Of a stretch of DNA of 64,000 bases, positions 61,912-64,000 are shown piece by piece (within the stretch, counting starts at the first letter, position 1; every line of letters starts with the position of its first letter). Source of the stretch: Shewanella polaris (GTDB lineage Bacteria > Pseudomonadota > Gammaproteobacteria > Enterobacterales > Shewanellaceae); assembly GCF_006385555.1 (NCBI RefSeq), contig NZ_CP041036.1, positions 2,542,001-2,606,000 on the forward strand. Direction: 5' to 3'. Position numbers and translations under genes: made by a program. Below the pieces are notes generated by a model. That model saw only the letters and a list, made by a program, of their open reading frames with translations. It ran no database searches and was not told the DNA's origin.

Positions 61912-62385
61912 ATGACCGAACGTTATAAACCTAATACGACTGTCGCTTGCGTGATCCACTGCCAAGGTAAATTCTTATTAGTGGAAGAATGTATTAATGG
62001 TGAAACCAAATTTAATCAACCTGCTGGGCATTTAGAGGCTAATGAATCACTTATTGATGCGTGTGCTCGAGAAATAACCGAAGAAACAGGGCTTGAATTA
62101 ACCCCACAAGCCTTAGTGGGAATTTATCAATTTAGTGCATCCGCAGATCTCGCCTTTATACGCTATACATTTTGCAGCGAATTAGCCACACAACAATATG
62201 CAACACCGCGTGATAATGTCATTACTGATACACACTGGCTTAGTCTTACTGAAATCAAAGCGCTTGGTAACAAACTTCGCAGCCCACTAGTGTTAAAAAG
62301 TATTGAAGATTATTTACAGCAAATAGAAAAAAAGCTCCCGCCACAGCACACCCCATTAACACTGTTAAATGTTGATTACTTTTAA
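61912..62385 (+). CDS. nudJ: Nudix phosphatase NudJ
   Basis: 157 residues (E. coli 153). Nudix box G-x5-E-x7-REITEETG visible in GHLEANESLIDACAREITEETGLEL. The N-terminus VACVIHCQGKFLLVEECING and the QPAGHLEA motif match NudJ, which hydrolyses the pyrophosphate of thiamine precursors (HMP-PP) and some nucleotides. AGGAGAAAAGG upstream gives a strong ribosome-binding site. It is 33 bases after rluE. Confidence 0.92.
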   Translation: MTERYKPNTTVACVIHCQGKFLLVEECINGETKFNQPAGHLEANESLIDACAREITEETGLELTPQALVGIYQFSASADLAFIRYTFCSELATQQYATPRDNVITDTHWLSLTEIKALGNKLRSPLVLKSIEDYLQQIEKKLPPQHTPLTLLNVDYF

Positions 62386-62619
62386 TGGCTTGGTTTAGGC
62401 TATTTCTATGAGCCTCAAGATAGCCCATTAAGCGAATGCATGATAGAATACGCGCCGCACAAATATCATATTTATTCAGCATTATGTAAATTAATTTGTC
62501 TAATATGCGCACGTAACAACGTCCAGGATTCCGACTAGCAAAAAACTAGCACAATGCCTTGAAACAATGGCGTTTCGGTACAATATACACATTATCTATC
62601 TTCAAGGTTTTTAGGATTT

Positions 62620-63738
62620 ATGACATCAATCAACCCAACTTCAAACGGTAAAAAAGTCATTGTCGGCATGTCTGGCGGTGTAGATTCTTCAGTATCAGCC
62701 TACTTGTTAATGCAGCAAGGCTATCAGGTTGAAGGGCTGTTTATGAAGAACTGGGAAGAAGATGATACCGATGAATATTGCGCGGCGGCTGATGATTTAA
62801 AAGATGCACAATCAGTTTGCGACAAGCTAGGCATTAAAATGCATACTGTCAACTTTGCTGCTGAATACTGGGATAACGTGTTTGAATACTTTTTAGCAGA
62901 ATACAAAGCTGGCCGCACCCCTAATCCCGATATAATGTGTAATAAAGAAATTAAATTTAAAGCGTTTCTTGAATTTGCCGACGACATTTTAGATGCCGAT
63001 TATATTGCCATGGGTCACTACGTTCGTCGTCGTGACAATAGCGATGGTAGCGTAGAAATGCTCCGTGGCGTTGATGGTAATAAAGATCAGAGCTACTTTT
63101 TATATACCTTAAGCCACGAACAAGTGAGTCGCAGTTTATTCCCTGTGGGTGAACTTGAAAAACACCAAGTACGCGAAATAGCCCAAAAGCTGGGGCTCAT
63201 TACTCACGACAAGAAAGACAGCACTGGCATCTGTTTTATTGGTGAACGTAAATTCACCGATTTTTTAGCGACTTATTTACCTGCACAACCTGGTGAGATT
63301 GAAACCGCCGAAGGTGAAGTGATTGGTACTCACCAAGGATTGATGTACCACACTCTTGGTCAACGTAAAGGCCTTGGCATTGGTGGGCTGAAAAACAGCA
63401 GTGAAGACCCATGGTATGTGGTCGAAAAAGATTTAATCCGTAATGTACTCATTGTCGCACAAGGGGGGAATCACCCTCGCCTTATGTCAACAGGCATGAC
63501 CGTTAATCAATTGCATTGGGTTGATCGTAAAGGGCCAGCGAATAACAGTCACATCACAGTTAAAACGCGTTATCGTCAACATGATGTGGGATGCTCACTT
63601 ATCTATGATGATGCAGACAACATCACGGTCATGTTCGACCAACCTGTTGCAGCCGTTACTCCAGGGCAATCAGCGGTATTTTACGATGGTGAACTCTGTT
63701 TAGGTGGCGGCATAATTGATAGCTTAATCCGAGGATAA
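62620..63738 (+). CDS. mnmA: tRNA-specific 2-thiouridylase MnmA
   Basis: 372 residues (E. coli 368). Puts sulfur on U34 of tRNA-Lys, -Glu and -Gln. PP-loop [16 protein letters not shown] near residue 14-29; catalytic Cys in [12 protein letters not shown] (about 107) and [10 protein letters not shown] (about 205); C-terminal beta-barrel with [18 protein letters not shown]. It lies 234 bases after nudJ and directly upstream of hflD. Confidence 0.97.
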   Translation: MTSINPTSNGKKVIVGMSGGVDSSVSAYLLMQQGYQVEGLFMKNWEEDDTDEYCAAADDLKDAQSVCDKLGIKMHTVNFAAEYWDNVFEYFLAEYKAGRTPNPDIMCNKEIKFKAFLEFADDILDADYIAMGHYVRRRDNSDGSVEMLRGVDGNKDQSYFLYTLSHEQVSRSLFPVGELEKHQVREIAQKLGLITHDKKDSTGICFIGERKFTDFLATYLPAQPGEIETAEGEVIGTHQGLMYHTLGQRKGLGIGGLKNSSEDPWYVVEKDLIRNVLIVAQGGNHPRLMSTGMTVNQLHWVDRKGPANNSHITVKTRYRQHDVGCSLIYDDADNITVMFDQPVAAVTPGQSAVFYDGELCLGGGIIDSLIRG

Positions 63739-63741
63739 TCC

Positions 63742-64000
63742 GTGAGCCAATCACCAGACAACATCTTGTTTGAACGCACTATGGCCTTTGCCGGTATTTT
63801 ACAGGCTATAGGCCAGGTACAGTATTTAGCTCGCCACGGTGAAAGCGATAAAGAAGCATTAGCCGCTACACTCAACACTATTTTAGTGACAGAGCCTGAA
63901 TCAACAGCTGACGTATATCAAGATAAAGCGATTTTGAATAAAGGTTATCAGCTTATTCAAAATCAGCTCGGCGATGGCAAAAATAAAGATGTCGAAACCA
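63742..64000 (+). CDS. hflD: High-frequency lysogenization protein HflD (partial)
   Basis: GTG 63742 starts 3 bases after the mnmA stop, with GAGGAT as ribosome-binding site. Only the first 86 residues are in the window; [28 protein letters not shown] and [16 protein letters not shown] match HflD, a membrane-associated factor that in E. coli affects lambda CII. The reading frame is open to the window end. In E. coli mnmA is likewise followed by hflD. Confidence 0.9.
   Translation, partial: MSQSPDNILFERTMAFAGILQAIGQVQYLARHGESDKEALAATLNTILVTEPESTADVYQDKAILNKGYQLIQNQLGDGKNKDVET

Overview
The window looks like a chromosomal segment of a marine gammaproteobacterium, most likely Shewanella (Alteromonadales). 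The evidence is low-to-medium GC, gene orders shared with E. coli and Pseudomonas but with Alteromonadales features (split LetA, a SpmA/SpmB fusion, a TIGR03503-type protein, monomeric isocitrate dehydrogenase, a giant NAD-glutamate dehydrogenase), and close similarity of the proteins to enteric and Shewanella families. Species was not determined. No prophage, insertion sequence, integron or CRISPR array was seen.

Layout. 1-1022: the tail of a TonB-dependent receptor, then one intact tRNA-Asp flanked by two decayed tRNA-Asp copies. 1023-5442: TIGR03503-type protein, dnaQ, rnhA, a YafS-like methyltransferase and gloB, the classic gammaproteobacterial cluster. 5588-12415: mltD, an AsmA protein, an RraA/aldolase-family protein, an orphan small protein, zapC and pyrD. 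12477-17321: a 1614-residue NAD-glutamate dehydrogenase. 17648-24496: a four-gene unit (DUF1302 outer-membrane protein, DUF1329 protein, YCF48-like beta-propeller, RND/MMPL exporter) that looks like an envelope-spanning export system for an unknown hydrophobic substrate. 24813-31575: DUF2835 protein, pepN, prc, proQ, msrC and yebG, the last under a clear LexA box. 31789-39416: letA as two overlapping genes, letB with seven MCE repeats, an orphan membrane protein, a SpmA/SpmB fusion and rsmF. The order prc-proQ-msrC-letA-letB-rsmF matches E. coli apart from strand and the inserted genes.

39417-39740 holds a candidate small RNA with a five-copy heptamer repeat at its 5' end. 39741-46836 is a dense leftward run: mrp, udk, dcd, pabC, mltG, tmk, holB, pilZ, tatD, several joined by 1-4 base overlaps. 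46993-52705: metG, a Kef-type antiporter, a Nif3-family protein and an orphan basic protein. 52803-58443: a glycine-zipper protein followed by nearly the whole bacterial N-degron pathway (aat, bpt, clpA, clpS) with infA and cspD. 58601-64000: monomeric icd, then rluE, nudJ, mnmA and the start of hflD, in E. coli order.

Most of the window is conserved housekeeping sequence. The parts most worth a second look are the RND/DUF1302/DUF1329/YCF48 unit, the candidate sRNA at about 39527-39681, and the tRNA-Asp pseudogene pair that shares the same T-arm insertion.
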